Below the pieces are notes generated by a model. The model made no database searches and was not told the origin of the DNA. It saw only the letters and a list, made by a program, of their open reading frames with translations. From the NCBI GenBank assembly GCA_024683485.1, contig JAIKYD010000107.1:62001-126000 (forward strand): DNA of 64,000 nt, in the 5' to 3' direction. Position numbers and translations under genes: made by a program. Of this stretch, positions 1 through 7,796 are shown piece after piece (the stretch's first letter is position 1; each line of letters starts with the position of its first letter). This DNA is from Saccharofermentans sp. GTDB lineage: Bacteria; Bacillota; Clostridia; Saccharofermentanales; Saccharofermentanaceae.

Positions 1-20
1 TCATTAAGTTCTCCTCCTCT
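1..20 (-). promoter_or_regulatory. RBS and start codon of a gene running off the left edge
   Basis: On the minus strand, GAGGAGGAG (19..11) lies six bases before an ATG at 4..2. This is an ideal Shine-Dalgarno arrangement, so a gene begins here and continues outside the window. Only its first codon is visible, so its product cannot be named. Upstream on the same strand there is a TTGACA at 80..75 that could be a -35 box, but no convincing -10 box follows at the right distance. The stretch 21-233 holds no other gene I can support. Confidence 0.7.
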
Positions 21-233
21 ATAACATTACTCATGGATTGATCTTACTCCATATCCCGGCCGGTTATTTTGATATGTCAATAAATCTGCGTCTTTTCCAT
101 TTCTGTGATATGGACCTGAATACAGGCCGCGTTATGCCATATTATTCCGGATCATCTTTCGATTTGAAATGCAACTCAAACAGGATAATTATACATCAAA
201 GCAGCAATGCCCAAAAAGCGGAGGATACACACT

Positions 234-614
234 TTAAACAGGCAAACCGTTAATTGCAAAATAGATAATCATCGATATAAGATCTATCGTAAGTAATGCG
301 CCCAAACCAATAAGCACCCACTTAAGAATGGTTTTTGCCCGCGTCCCGTTCTCTTTGGTAAGGACTTTCTGATCGATCACATCGGCCATGGTCTTGTGAT
401 CGGGAGTCTGGACCGGTTCAATTCCCTTAAGCAGATAATCAGTAGTTACTTCAAAGATATCGCTCATGATCACAACTTTCTCAAGATCAGGAGTAGCCTG
501 TTCGCTTTCCCACTTTGAGACTGCCTGACGGGATACACCGACAGCGTCTGCCAGTTCCTCCTGAGACATGCCTTTTTGTTTTCTGAGACTTTGAATCCTA
601 TCAGCTATTGTCAT
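234..614 (-). CDS. XRE-family helix-turn-helix regulator with C-terminal membrane helix
   Basis: The 126-residue protein opens with a Cro/C1-type helix-turn-helix (about residues 5-60; the recognition-helix region reads [13 protein letters not shown]). A charged linker follows, and one hydrophobic segment (about 98-120) ends the protein. This layout is common in Clostridia, where small XRE proteins are tethered to the membrane and regulate a neighbouring gene. The start is set by GGAGG nine bases before the ATG. The next gene on the same strand starts at 4, so the two may be co-transcribed. The target is unknown. The HTH assignment is secure; membrane tethering is inferred from hydrophobicity alone. 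Confidence 0.85.
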   Translation of the reverse strand: MTIADRIQSLRKQKGMSQEELADAVGVSRQAVSKWESEQATPDLEKVVIMSDIFEVTTDYLLKGIEPVQTPDHKTMADVIDQKVLTKENGTRAKTILKWVLIGLGALLTIDLISMIIYFAINGLPV

Positions 615-675
615 TTTGTTTTGCCTCCAAGGTTTAATGGCTTGAGGATATTCTATTTACCCTTTACAAAGCCAC

Positions 676-709
676 CAACCGCACCTTGAACTTTGTCAAC
701 CTGCGGTTG
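676..709. repeat. 8-bp inverted repeat between two minus-strand genes
   Basis: CAACCGCA (676-683) and TGCGGTTG (702-709) are perfect inverted arms, with a shorter TTGA/TCAA pair inside the loop. No T-tract follows on either strand, so it is not a good terminator. It lies between the zinc-ribbon gene and the XRE gene and could be an operator or an RNA hairpin in the intercistronic region. Confidence 0.4.
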
Positions 710-723
710 CAAACCCTGTAATA

Positions 724-1047
724 TCAATACTTATCATACATTGTGCAATGTTCGGACAGACCACATCCCCAGCAGCTTGATCTTCTTCCTGTCTTGGCTC
801 TTTCGCAGTTCGGACTGTCCATGTAATTCTTTTTGGTATTTTCCGATATCCCGTTACCCAAAGCTACTCCGACAGCAGTCCTCAAGATGCCGCTGAGGAT
901 CCCGCCACCGGATCCCCGGTCGTCCTGATAATCATCGGGACCTTGTATATAAGGGTTATATATTTCAGCAGGACAACCGCAGGACGGACATGCCGCAGCA
1001 TGTTCCGAGATCCAGGAGCCACAATCCGGACACTGTATCAATCCCAT
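724..1047 (-). CDS. Small zinc-ribbon protein
   Basis: The 107-residue protein begins with a CPDC...CPSC zinc ribbon (about residues 6-26). Next comes a glycine-rich stretch with a weakly hydrophobic segment (GGILSGILRTAVGVALG), then a cysteine-bearing C-terminus with two further CxxC-like groups. It belongs to the loosely defined group of short zinc-ribbon proteins common in Clostridia; a function cannot be assigned. GGAGG seven bases upstream supports the start. It is followed on the same strand by the XRE regulator after an inverted repeat. Zinc binding is inferred from the four-cysteine pattern. Confidence 0.7.
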   Translation of the reverse strand: MGLIQCPDCGSWISEHAAACPSCGCPAEIYNPYIQGPDDYQDDRGSGGGILSGILRTAVGVALGNGISENTKKNYMDSPNCERAKTGRRSSCWGCGLSEHCTMYDKY

Positions 1048-1224
1048 AACAACACCTCCAGCTGATTATTGGTTTCCCGGGTTCAAAACCATATTCATAG
1101 ATATATAGTACAGGTTTAATGTTTTAATAGTGTTGTGAAAATGTTAATCCCACGAAAATGCACATAAAGAATACACATCCGCATATTATCATTACCTCAT
1201 CAAGATATTAAGGAGATTACGGAA

Positions 1225-1482
1225 ATGAAAAATATGAAAATTAAAGCATGGGGCTGTGTCGGAATCATGATGCTGGGTGTACTTATCGGACTGTCATCAA
1301 TAGCATTCCTCGGCAACGATGTAATGATAGTTCTTATCTGGATTTTGGCCATTATATGTTTCCTGACCGGAATGATACTGCATTTCGTTCTTATAAGATG
1401 CCCTCATTGCGGTTCATATCTCGGAAGACTATATGGTCCAAAGTGCTCCTTCTGCGGCAGGGATTACAACAAGACAGAGTGA
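1225..1482 (+). CDS. Two-helix membrane protein with C-terminal zinc ribbon
   Basis: The 85-residue protein has two hydrophobic segments (about residues 8-28 and 33-56) followed by a CPHC...CSFC zinc ribbon near the C-terminus, which would lie in the cytoplasm if both helices cross the membrane. An AAGGAG motif about nine bases before the ATG fixes the start. It is a single-gene unit closed by a strong terminator 13 bases after the stop codon. No family could be recognised. The reversed order (membrane first, ribbon last) separates it from the zinc-ribbon genes at 724 and 17923. Confidence 0.65.
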   Translation: MKNMKIKAWGCVGIMMLGVLIGLSSIAFLGNDVMIVLIWILAIICFLTGMILHFVLIRCPHCGSYLGRLYGPKCSFCGRDYNKTE

Positions 1483-1494
1483 CTGAATGCCTCA

Positions 1495-1528
1495 GAGGCT
1501 GCCGGAACCATTCCTGGCAGCCTCTTTT
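1495..1528 (+). terminator. Intrinsic terminator
   Basis: GAGGCTGCC (1495-1503) pairs perfectly with GGCAGCCTC (1516-1524). An inner GGAA/TTCC pair extends the stem, and TTTT follows. It ends the small membrane-protein transcript. Its GGCTG/CAGCC arms recur in several other terminators of this window. Confidence 0.85.
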
Positions 1529-1536
1529 GTTATAAT
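1528..1536 (+). promoter_or_regulatory. Extended -10 promoter for the GH3 gene
   Basis: TG, one base, then TATAAT (1531-1536) makes a perfect extended -10 element. It sits directly on the T-tract of the preceding terminator and about 40 bases before the GH3 start codon. No good -35 box is visible, which is acceptable for extended -10 promoters. Confidence 0.5.
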
Positions 1537-1575
1537 ACGTTTTATAACACCCGCAAAGGAAGTTGAAGATCAAAA

Positions 1576-3459
1576 ATGAAGATGAAGAAGTTTTTGGCAG
1601 GACTCCTGCTGCTATCTGTAACTGCAACAAGCGCCTGCACGGCATTGCCACTGGAAGCCGGAAATAACGGTGATACAAATATTTCCGGAGAACAGAACAC
1701 CGCAGCCCGTCTTGCGGATTATTCTTCAATGTCACCTGAGGAAATCTGCAATTCTCTGACATTGGAACAGAAGGCTTCACAGATGATCCAGCCGACAATC
1801 TATAATGTTAATCCCTCCGAGATGAAAAACACTGACTACGGTTCGATCCTGTCAAGAAATGATACCTTTCCGATGCCGTCAGCGGAAGAATGGAAGAATA
1901 TCGTGGACAGTTATCAGAAATATGCCATTCAGTCAGATGCATCTGTCCCGTACTTTTACGGAAATGATAGTCTTCATGGCGTAAATTTCGCATCAGGATG
2001 CGTTATATTCCCTCACAATATCAATATCGGTGCGGCTCATGATGCGGCACTTACTGAGGAATACGGAAAACTAGCGGGAAGCGATATCATGCATACCGGC
2101 ATGATACTGAACTTCTCACCCTGTGTAGCTACAGCAAACGATCCCAGATGGGGAAGAACTTATGAGTCTTATTCTTCTGACAGCAAGATCGTAACGGAAA
2201 TGGCAGTTGCCTATACCAAAGGACTTCTTTCTGAAGGGATCCTGGTATGCCCCAAGCACTTCTTCGGTGACGGTATGACTGCTTATGGTAGCGGCGAGAA
2301 CAGTTCTGTGATGCTCCTCGACAGAGGAGATGCCAAACTCTCGGAAAAACAGATTGCCGATCAGCTCTCTATCTATCAGGCTTTGATAGATGAGGGTGTT
2401 CAGGTGATAATGCTCTCCCACTCATCACTAAACGGCACCAAGATGCATGAGAACGCGAAATATATCAGTATCCTCAAAAACGATATGGGCTTTAATGGTA
2501 TTGTCTTATCGGACTGGGATTCGATAATGAACTGTTCAGGTGCCACATATGAAGAGAACATCATTCTCGGTGTAAATGCAGGTATTGATATGTTCATGAC
2601 AGATACCGAGCATGAACTGGCAAGAAGATACATTATCAAAGGCGTTAAGAACGGCAGGATCAGTGAAGACCGTGTCAATGATGCGGTCACAAGGATCATA
2701 AGAGTTAAGAAGGACGCAGGACTTTTCGAAGATCCGTTCTTAAATAATTATTCACCTTCTTTCCCGTACGGCAGCGACAGATCTCACGAAGTTGCCAGAC
2801 AGCTTGCCGCCGAATCCTTCGTACCTTTAAAGGTTAGTAACAACATATATATTAAATTTGGCATGAAAGTCTATGTAACCGGACCTGCAGCTGACGATGT
2901 CGGCTCCCTTTGCGGAGGCTGGACAAACTGGTGGCAGGGTTTATCAGACAAAGAGATGAGTGAAATGGGAGTCCCTGCAAAGCACTTCAGAAGCGAAGGA
3001 CCTTCTATCCTGGAAGCACTGACCGAAGCATCTGCAGAAGGAGGATTCGAGATCATTACCGATCCCTCAAGGATCAGTGAATGTGATATGGTTCTGCTGT
3101 GCATTGGAGAAGCCCCTTATGCAGAGTGGTATGGAGATACCAAAGAATTATCACTCACAAGTCCCCAGTGTCTTCCGGGAAACGAAGATGCCATCAAATT
3201 CGCCAAGGATTCCGGCAAACCTACAGCTGCACTCATAGTTGCAGGAAGAAACGTAATTGTCAGTGATTACATTGACCAGTGGGATTCATGCATCATGCTC
3301 TACCTCCCCGGCACAGAAGGCGGCAATGCTGTAGCAGATGTGCTGACGCAAAAAGAAAAGCTTACCGGAACACTTCCAATGCCGTACTATTCATCCACGG
3401 ATCAGATAGGAACATCCGAATGCTGGCATGATATCGGATGGAATGCTTATAAGCAGTAA
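1576..3459 (+). CDS. Glycoside hydrolase family 3 lipoprotein (beta-glucosidase-like)
   Basis: The 627-residue protein starts with a lipoprotein signal peptide whose lipobox ends at Cys21 (TSAC), so it should be anchored on the outer face of the membrane. The GH3 N-terminal barrel spans roughly 50-380 and carries the family landmarks: KHFFGDG, and the nucleophile Asp313 in VLSDWDS. The C-terminal alpha/beta sandwich (about 400-600) is present, with the GTLPMPY ending. GH3 enzymes release terminal beta-linked sugars (glucose, xylose or N-acetylglucosamine). The overall form resembles exo-acting 1,3-1,4-beta-glucanase/beta-glucosidase members, but exact specificity cannot be read here. AAAGGA upstream supports the start. 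A small membrane protein follows immediately. Confidence 0.88.
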   Translation: MKMKKFLAGLLLLSVTATSACTALPLEAGNNGDTNISGEQNTAARLADYSSMSPEEICNSLTLEQKASQMIQPTIYNVNPSEMKNTDYGSILSRNDTFPMPSAEEWKNIVDSYQKYAIQSDASVPYFYGNDSLHGVNFASGCVIFPHNINIGAAHDAALTEEYGKLAGSDIMHTGMILNFSPCVATANDPRWGRTYESYSSDSKIVTEMAVAYTKGLLSEGILVCPKHFFGDGMTAYGSGENSSVMLLDRGDAKLSEKQIADQLSIYQALIDEGVQVIMLSHSSLNGTKMHENAKYISILKNDMGFNGIVLSDWDSIMNCSGATYEENIILGVNAGIDMFMTDTEHELARRYIIKGVKNGRISEDRVNDAVTRIIRVKKDAGLFEDPFLNNYSPSFPYGSDRSHEVARQLAAESFVPLKVSNNIYIKFGMKVYVTGPAADDVGSLCGGWTNWWQGLSDKEMSEMGVPAKHFRSEGPSILEALTEASAEGGFEIITDPSRISECDMVLLCIGEAPYAEWYGDTKELSLTSPQCLPGNEDAIKFAKDSGKPTAALIVAGRNVIVSDYIDQWDSCIMLYLPGTEGGNAVADVLTQKEKLTGTLPMPYYSSTDQIGTSECWHDIGWNAYKQ

Positions 3460-3490
3460 ACTGTTGCCATATGCCATCTATTCCCGGAAT

Positions 3491-3952
3491 ATGACAGATG
3501 GCAGCAAACTCCTTGCCAAGATCGAGAAGATCAAGCCCGTACTGATCGGTCTGGGTGTACTATTCGGCGGTGCACTTGTCGTTGTTATTGCATCAAGCAT
3601 AGTGCCTAAGCCGGTCCTTTACATTCTTGAATACCTTGTAGGAGGCGCTCCGGTCTATCTGCCGGTTTTAGGATTTCTTCTGAAATTGAAAATTGAGGCC
3701 GATATAAGCAGGGATATCAAGGACGGCAAAGATAAACTTGCAGAAATAGAGCGTGAATATGAGGAAACCGAAGCTTATATTAAAACCAACGCCGAGGTTG
3801 ATATACCGCCGCGGTTCAGACATGAACCGTCTTTGAACTACATTGTCAAAGGTTTAAAAGCAAGGGAATTCATAACACTCGAGCAGGCACTTTTCAAGTG
3901 TGAGGAAGCTATGACCCGCAGAGAGATTCCAGACAGTTATGTACCGTTGTAA
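3491..3952 (+). CDS. Hypothetical two-helix membrane protein with coiled coil
   Basis: This short protein follows the GH3 gene after 31 bases. Hydrophobic segments at about residues 13-35 and 38-60 precede a charged helical stretch (KDKLAEIEREYEETEAYI) likely to form a coiled coil. The C-terminus resembles a soluble tail. The frame is open upstream, with in-frame ATGs at 3428 and 3443 that overlap the GH3 end. None of the three has a strong ribosome site, so the start is uncertain and translation may be coupled to the GH3 gene. No known family was recognised. Confidence 0.6.
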   Translation: MTDGSKLLAKIEKIKPVLIGLGVLFGGALVVVIASSIVPKPVLYILEYLVGGAPVYLPVLGFLLKLKIEADISRDIKDGKDKLAEIEREYEETEAYIKTNAEVDIPPRFRHEPSLNYIVKGLKAREFITLEQALFKCEEAMTRREIPDSYVPL

Positions 3953-3979
3953 ATTGTCTGGCACAAACATAAATAATCC

Positions 3980-4008
3980 AGAGGCTGTCCCGGAATGGAG
4001 CAGCCTCT
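3980..4008. terminator. Hairpin between convergent genes
   Basis: AGAGGCTG (3980-3987) pairs with CAGCCTCT (4001-4008), with an inner TCC/GGA pair. It lies between the plus-strand membrane gene and the minus-strand leader-peptide gene. The T-tracts are weak on both sides (GTTACTTT on plus, GGATTATTT on minus), so it may serve both directions inefficiently. Confidence 0.6.
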
Positions 4009-4021
4009 GTTACTTTAAGGA

Positions 4022-4150
4022 TTATGTAAGGATATTACTTATCACGCCATTCAGAATAACCGAATTTTCTACATTTGAACTCTTCCATGATCTTGCACCC
4101 AGGCTTCCTCCGATTATCTGATCCAATTCACTCTTTTCCAGTACTCCCAT
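4022..4150 (-). CDS. Double-glycine leader peptide (bacteriocin- or pheromone-like precursor)
   Basis: This 42-codon gene reads from ATG at 4150 to TAA at 4022. GAAGGAG lies eight bases before the ATG, an excellent ribosome site. The N-terminus (MGVLEKSELDQIIGG) matches the double-glycine leader consensus: acidic, with spaced hydrophobic residues and a GG cleavage site. The predicted mature part is 27 residues, begins SLGARSWKSS and has no cysteine. Such leaders are removed by C39-peptidase ABC exporters during secretion; none is encoded in this window. It is an isolated gene between the GH3 locus and the cupin gene. The leader call is strong; the role as bacteriocin, pheromone or other secreted peptide is open. 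Confidence 0.65.
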   Translation of the reverse strand: MGVLEKSELDQIIGGSLGARSWKSSNVENSVILNGVISNILT

Positions 4151-4231
4151 AATATTTTCTCCTTCTGATGTGTTATATTTGATGACATCATTATCACAGC
4201 GGAAGGAAATGCTGCGGGGTAAATAGATATG

Positions 4232-4699
4232 CTATTTCTCTATTACAAGATACTCCAACTGCTCAAATTCCGAAGGACACAAAGCCTTAACCTCTTCCCT
4301 GCCAAGAAGTCTGAAGCCATCGTAAGTGAACTTTGGTGTGGTCGCGCAGGACATAAAACAATAGCTCTCTTTATCGAGATTCTCAGCTGCAAACACAGCA
4401 CCTTCCGGAATGACCACCATTGCAGCCTGTCCTTCACCTGTTCCCAAAACAGCCTCGCTTACCTTCCCGTTCAGGATCATGGTTATCCTCATAGAACAGC
4501 CTTCATGATAAAACCAGATCTCATCGCAGTCTATCTGATGGAAATGTGATATATCTTTTCCTTCAAGCAGAAAATATATGCTTCCCATGAAGGCTCTGCC
4601 TTCAAAACCTGAAGGAGAAGTATAGACTTCCGAGAACCATCCACCCTCAGGATGTATTTCCAGATTGTATTTTTGTTTCAGTTCCTCTGATCTGTTCAA
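4232..4699 (-). CDS. Cupin superfamily protein (DUF985/cupin_5 type)
   Basis: The 155-residue protein matches the cupin_5 family (YML079-like) in length and motifs: HPEGGWFSEVY near the N-terminus, SHFHQIDCDEIWFYHEG in the centre carrying the metal/ligand His and Glu positions, and the late CATTPKFTYDGFRLLGREE segment. These beta-barrel proteins are thought to bind or act on small sugars or related metabolites, but their reaction is mostly unknown. The gene lies 11 bases downstream of a lipoprotein gene on the same strand, so the two are probably co-transcribed. The family call is secure; the function is not. Confidence 0.85.
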   Translation of the reverse strand: MNRSEELKQKYNLEIHPEGGWFSEVYTSPSGFEGRAFMGSIYFLLEGKDISHFHQIDCDEIWFYHEGCSMRITMILNGKVSEAVLGTGEGQAAMVVIPEGAVFAAENLDKESYCFMSCATTPKFTYDGFRLLGREEVKALCPSEFEQLEYLVIEK

Positions 4700-4710
4700 A
4701 ACATAGCCTC

Positions 4711-5646
4711 CTATTCAACACTGAATTCTGCGGCAGCGTAATTGTATTCATCACCGCTATTACCATAAATCAAAAGACGGTACTTCCCCGCAGGGAGTTT
4801 TCCGTATAATCCTGGATAAAAATCCTCCGGCATATCTTCTCCGGGCTGCAAAACGGAATTAGGATAAGGAAAAGTGGTGTATTGATCATCTATGCTCGGA
4901 TCATGGTAAAGGTGATACCATATTCCATCCAACTGCACTTCAACGCCTATAAAGATCGAACGGTCATCATAACTCCACTTTTGACTGCCGTTGTTCTTTA
5001 TCAGGACACGTACAACCTGATATCCGTCTTCCTCACGGACTCCTGTCGTTTCCACTTCGACTCCCGGAGCAAATGAGCTTTCTTCAAACATAGATTCATA
5101 GAGCATATCCGCATTCCATTTTGAATCGGTATATGCAAGCGGCCGGAATCCCTTGTAATGTGTAATATCCTCCAGTTCCGTTTCCCGGCTGGTATCGTTA
5201 TCATCAAGTTTCATAAACGGTTTTAAATCAAGATTGCATTTATACACATCACCGGACGATGTGATCAGGTATCCGTTGGTATAGACAACGGTTGTTCCTC
5301 TGCCTTCGTACCCGTCATTGACCATACGTGGCGAGATTGTCAATGAATATACCGGATACTTGATCTTGTCAGTTGTCCATCCGGTTACTTTTCTTCCTTT
5401 GCATCCGAGAAAACTGTTGACGGATTTATTTAATTTTATTGTTGAATCCTTGTCCCACATGTTCTTACTGATGACGGTCAGTTTCTTGCCGTCATAAATA
5501 CGGAGATCAACATAATAATATCCCGCGTCCATGTCAGCGATCTCCTTGAACTCCGGTATCCTTGTCACAGGGCCGGACTCCGAACACGAACAAACCGTGA
5601 ACAAAACGGATATGATCAATACCAATGCCACGATCTTCCTGAACAT
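4711..5646 (-). CDS. Lipoprotein with C-terminal Ig-like domain
   Basis: The start is set at ATG 5646, six bases after AAGGGA; a TTG two codons earlier is less likely. A signal peptide with lipobox VCSC ends around Cys18, so the protein should be membrane-anchored outside the cell. The middle part (about 40-180) is unassigned. The last 110 residues (VRVLIKNNGSQKWSYDD... LPAGKYRLLIYG) resemble the bacterial Ig-like domain found at the end of many clostridial lipoproteins (Big_14-like). Seventeen residues or fewer separate it from the genes on either side, so it probably shares a transcript with the upstream unknown gene and the downstream cupin gene. Confidence 0.7.
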   Translation of the reverse strand: MFRKIVALVLIISVLFTVCSCSESGPVTRIPEFKEIADMDAGYYYVDLRIYDGKKLTVISKNMWDKDSTIKLNKSVNSFLGCKGRKVTGWTTDKIKYPVYSLTISPRMVNDGYEGRGTTVVYTNGYLITSSGDVYKCNLDLKPFMKLDDNDTSRETELEDITHYKGFRPLAYTDSKWNADMLYESMFEESSFAPGVEVETTGVREEDGYQVVRVLIKNNGSQKWSYDDRSIFIGVEVQLDGIWYHLYHDPSIDDQYTTFPYPNSVLQPGEDMPEDFYPGLYGKLPAGKYRLLIYGNSGDEYNYAAAEFSVE

Positions 5647-5657
5647 AAACAATCCCT

Positions 5658-6194
5658 TCAGATATATTTTTTTATTATCTTGTCACTCCAGATATGTGCC
5701 TCGATATACCGCTCAGGTCCGTTGGCACCGTCATCATTCCAATCCTGTGGGAGCCCGTACTTAGCAATCACATTCAGGATCTCATCATAAGTATAAAGCT
5801 TCTTGCGGTACTCTTTTCCATCATTAACCTTATCACTGAAAGTCGGCATTGAATCGCCATATGTGAACGACACAGTCTTTAGATCAAATTCCTCAATAGG
5901 AATTCTAATATATGCCGGCTTTTCGAACCAGGTATAAAGCCATGGACTGTACTCAACCACCATATAATGAGGGGAACTGATCTCCATAACTCCGCCCTTT
6001 TTTGCGAATTCCCTGCGGAGTATTGCCTCGCAGTTGTGCCGGTATTCAACATACTTATCATGACGCTGTGCACACTGTGAATCCGGACGTTCCACTTTGA
6101 TCTTCTCGATGACCGATTTGGCATCTTCAGCAGAAAGCCTGGTCAAGCTTTTGAAAGGTCCTGTTCTGATGTCATAGAAATGATAAAGGTACAT
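5658..6194 (-). CDS. Hypothetical protein
   Basis: The start is placed at ATG 6194 (MYLYHFYDIRTGPF) because AAGGAG lies six bases upstream; a longer frame to 6245 has no ribosome site. The 178-residue protein has no signal peptide and no membrane segment, is rich in aromatic and charged residues, and ends with a lysine-rich tail. I recognise no family. It lies 11 bases upstream of the Ig-like lipoprotein gene and is the likely first gene of a three-gene unit with the lipoprotein and the cupin protein. Confidence 0.55.
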   Translation of the reverse strand: MYLYHFYDIRTGPFKSLTRLSAEDAKSVIEKIKVERPDSQCAQRHDKYVEYRHNCEAILRREFAKKGGVMEISSPHYMVVEYSPWLYTWFEKPAYIRIPIEEFDLKTVSFTYGDSMPTFSDKVNDGKEYRKKLYTYDEILNVIAKYGLPQDWNDDGANGPERYIEAHIWSDKIIKKYI

Positions 6195-6255
6195 TTCCCG
6201 CTCCTTAGCACACGTTTGAATGCGGTGTTGTTCTGTTGTATACATTTTGATATTA

Positions 6256-6278
6256 TTGAATTACTTTTAACAATTCAA
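6256..6278. repeat. Inverted repeat in the divergent intergenic region
   Basis: TTGAATT (6256-6262) and AATTCAA (6272-6278) form a perfect 7-bp inverted repeat with a 9-base spacer. It sits in the short divergent region between the unknown minus-strand gene and the YegP-like gene. Its position suits an operator for one or both genes; it could also fold as a hairpin before TCTTTTT. Confidence 0.35.
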
Positions 6279-6303
6279 CAGTCTTTTTATCAGGAGGTTT
6301 TTT

Positions 6304-6672
6304 ATGGCAAAATTTGTTTTATCAGAAGCAAAGAACGGCTTCAGATTCAATCTGGTTGCAAGCAACGGTGAGATAATCGCTTCCAGTCAGGTCTATAAAT
6401 CTGCAGTAACCGCTAAAAAGGGTATAGCTTCAGTCTCTGCTAATGCACCTGTAGCAAACATCGAAAACCAGACGGAAAAGGACTTCAAAACTGAAGTAAA
6501 TCCTAAGTTTGAAGTCTATAAAGATAAAAAAGGTGAATTCCGTTTCCGCTTAAAGGCAAAGAACGGTCAGATCATTGCAACCAGCGAGGGTTATTCAAAG
6601 ATCGACAGTTGCTTAAAGGGCGTTGCTTCAGTAAAGAAGAATGCCGTCGGTGCAAAGATAGAAGAAAAGTAA
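6304..6672 (+). CDS. Tandem YegP/DUF1508 domain protein
   Basis: The 122-residue protein consists of two copies of the approximately 50-residue YegP (DUF1508) fold. Repeat 1 spans about residues 2-48 (KNGFRFNLVASNGEIIASSQVY) and repeat 2 about 66-115 (KGEFRFRLKAKNGQIIATSEGY). Each contains the F-x-x-KAxNGxxIAxSExY signature and the GIASVxxNA end. The function of the family is unknown; two-copy forms are common in bacteria. AGGAGG eight bases before the ATG fixes the start. It is a single-gene transcript closed by a strong terminator 24 bases downstream. Confidence 0.9.
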   Translation: MAKFVLSEAKNGFRFNLVASNGEIIASSQVYKSAVTAKKGIASVSANAPVANIENQTEKDFKTEVNPKFEVYKDKKGEFRFRLKAKNGQIIATSEGYSKIDSCLKGVASVKKNAVGAKIEEK

Positions 6673-6695
6673 TAACCAAATAGATTTATATAACC

Positions 6696-6730
6696 AGGCT
6701 GTCTCAAAAAAATGCTGAGGCAGCCTTTCT
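6696..6730 (+). terminator. Intrinsic terminator
   Basis: AGGCTGTCTCA (6696-6706) pairs with TGAGGCAGCCT (6716-6726), an 11-bp stem with one G-U pair, followed by TTCTTTTT. It closes the YegP-like gene and belongs to the recurring GGCTG/CAGCC terminator group of this window. Confidence 0.88.
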
Positions 6731-6874
6731 TTTTGGTCCGGACAGGCGTCTTACACGCGTGTTTCCGCGCTTCCCGGTACGATTTATATTGAAAACCGCA
6801 CGGGAAAATACTAAAATATTTTTGGAATAAGAACAGGAATTCCAGTAAGAACGGAATTTCAGGAAAAGGTAATT

Positions 6875-6903
6875 CACAGGGCAGTTAAGGGCTGGTCCCT
6901 GTG
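6875..6903 (+). promoter_or_regulatory. 5'-leader hairpin before the TPM-like gene
   Basis: CACAGGG (6875-6881) pairs with CCCTGTG (6897-6903), and inner CAG/CTG arms extend the stem. The hairpin ends seven bases before the ribosome site AAGGGGG (6910-6916). It may influence translation or mRNA stability; no known riboswitch class was recognised. Confidence 0.4.
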
Positions 6904-6924
6904 ATGATCAAGGGGGTAGATAAT

Positions 6925-7788
6925 ATGTCAAACACATACAGCAATGATCAGAACAAGACAAAATTCCATTGGCGTGGACCGGAGCGTTATTACGCTGTTG
7001 CAGGCCGCCAGCTGGATGAGAAGACCAATGACGGAACAGACGGTTATATCACGGAACAATCCAAGCCTTTAAAGATAACCCTGATAACGTTAGCAGCATT
7101 AACAATTCTGGCGCTGGCGATAATCGTTCCAATCTGGCGCGGAACATTCGTAAATGCTCCTTTTAAGCTTTCAGGCAATTACACACCGATCGTTCATGAT
7201 GATGCCGGCCTGATAAGCAACATGGGAGCACTGGCAGAAACTCTTAATGAGTTTTATGATCTTACCGGTATATGCCCTGTAATCTACACTGTTTATGATG
7301 AAGACTGGGAAAACGATTATTATGATGTAAAAACGTTTACCAACCAGACTTATCTGGACAACTTCAAAGACGGAAAGCATTTTGTAGTTGTCTTCTCTGT
7401 TAAAAAGGATGAAGCTGACCAGTTCAGACAGGGAAATTTAGATAATCTTGAATACACATGGGCTTCCATCAAGGGTAAATCCACTAATGGTTTCTTTACT
7501 TCGCACATGATCTACGAGTTCGTAAACACGGTAGAGACTGACAGAGTCAAGGGGCAGAGCTGTGGTGTAGCTATAAATGATGCATTCCAGGTTGCGGTTG
7601 AAGATGCTCAAGGCAGGATTATTACGTCACTCGGAGAAAAGATCAAGTACTGTATTGTTGATTTCCTGCCATTAGTTATCGCACTTGTAGTTTTTGCGGT
7701 AATCTTTATTATCGTAATCAGGAAATACAGAAAAGAGAAGAACGCCTGGAAAGAGGACAAGGCACGCACTGATGCAAGACTGGCCTGA
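6925..7788 (+). CDS. Membrane protein with extracytoplasmic TPM-like domain
   Basis: The start is set at ATG 6925, eight bases after AAGGGGG; ATGs at 6904 and nearby have no proper site. The 287-residue protein has a cytoplasmic N-terminus, a helix at about 47-68, an external domain of about 170 residues, a second helix at about 240-262, and a basic cytoplasmic tail. The external domain starts with IVHDDAGLIS followed by a helix and the FVVVFSV strand, which resembles TPM domains (YgcG/TPM phosphatase type). That match is from pattern only. The gene stands alone and converges on the acetyltransferase gene. Confidence 0.6.
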   Translation: MSNTYSNDQNKTKFHWRGPERYYAVAGRQLDEKTNDGTDGYITEQSKPLKITLITLAALTILALAIIVPIWRGTFVNAPFKLSGNYTPIVHDDAGLISNMGALAETLNEFYDLTGICPVIYTVYDEDWENDYYDVKTFTNQTYLDNFKDGKHFVVVFSVKKDEADQFRQGNLDNLEYTWASIKGKSTNGFFTSHMIYEFVNTVETDRVKGQSCGVAINDAFQVAVEDAQGRIITSLGEKIKYCIVDFLPLVIALVVFAVIFIIVIRKYRKEKNAWKEDKARTDARLA

Positions 7789-7796
7789 AAAGTCCG

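Noticed and set aside
38-253. Plus-strand 71-codon open frame near the left edge
   Set aside because: No ribosome site, unbiased composition, and it overlaps the end of the XRE gene and the leader of the minus-strand gene at the edge.
676-709. Hairpin after the zinc-ribbon gene considered as a terminator
   Set aside because: No T-tract follows the stem on either strand.
4144-4160. CCATAATATT at 4147 as a third copy of the 41-bp element
   Set aside because: It lacks the CCGCAA/TTGCGG palindrome and is part of the leader-peptide ribosome-site region, so the match is coincidental.
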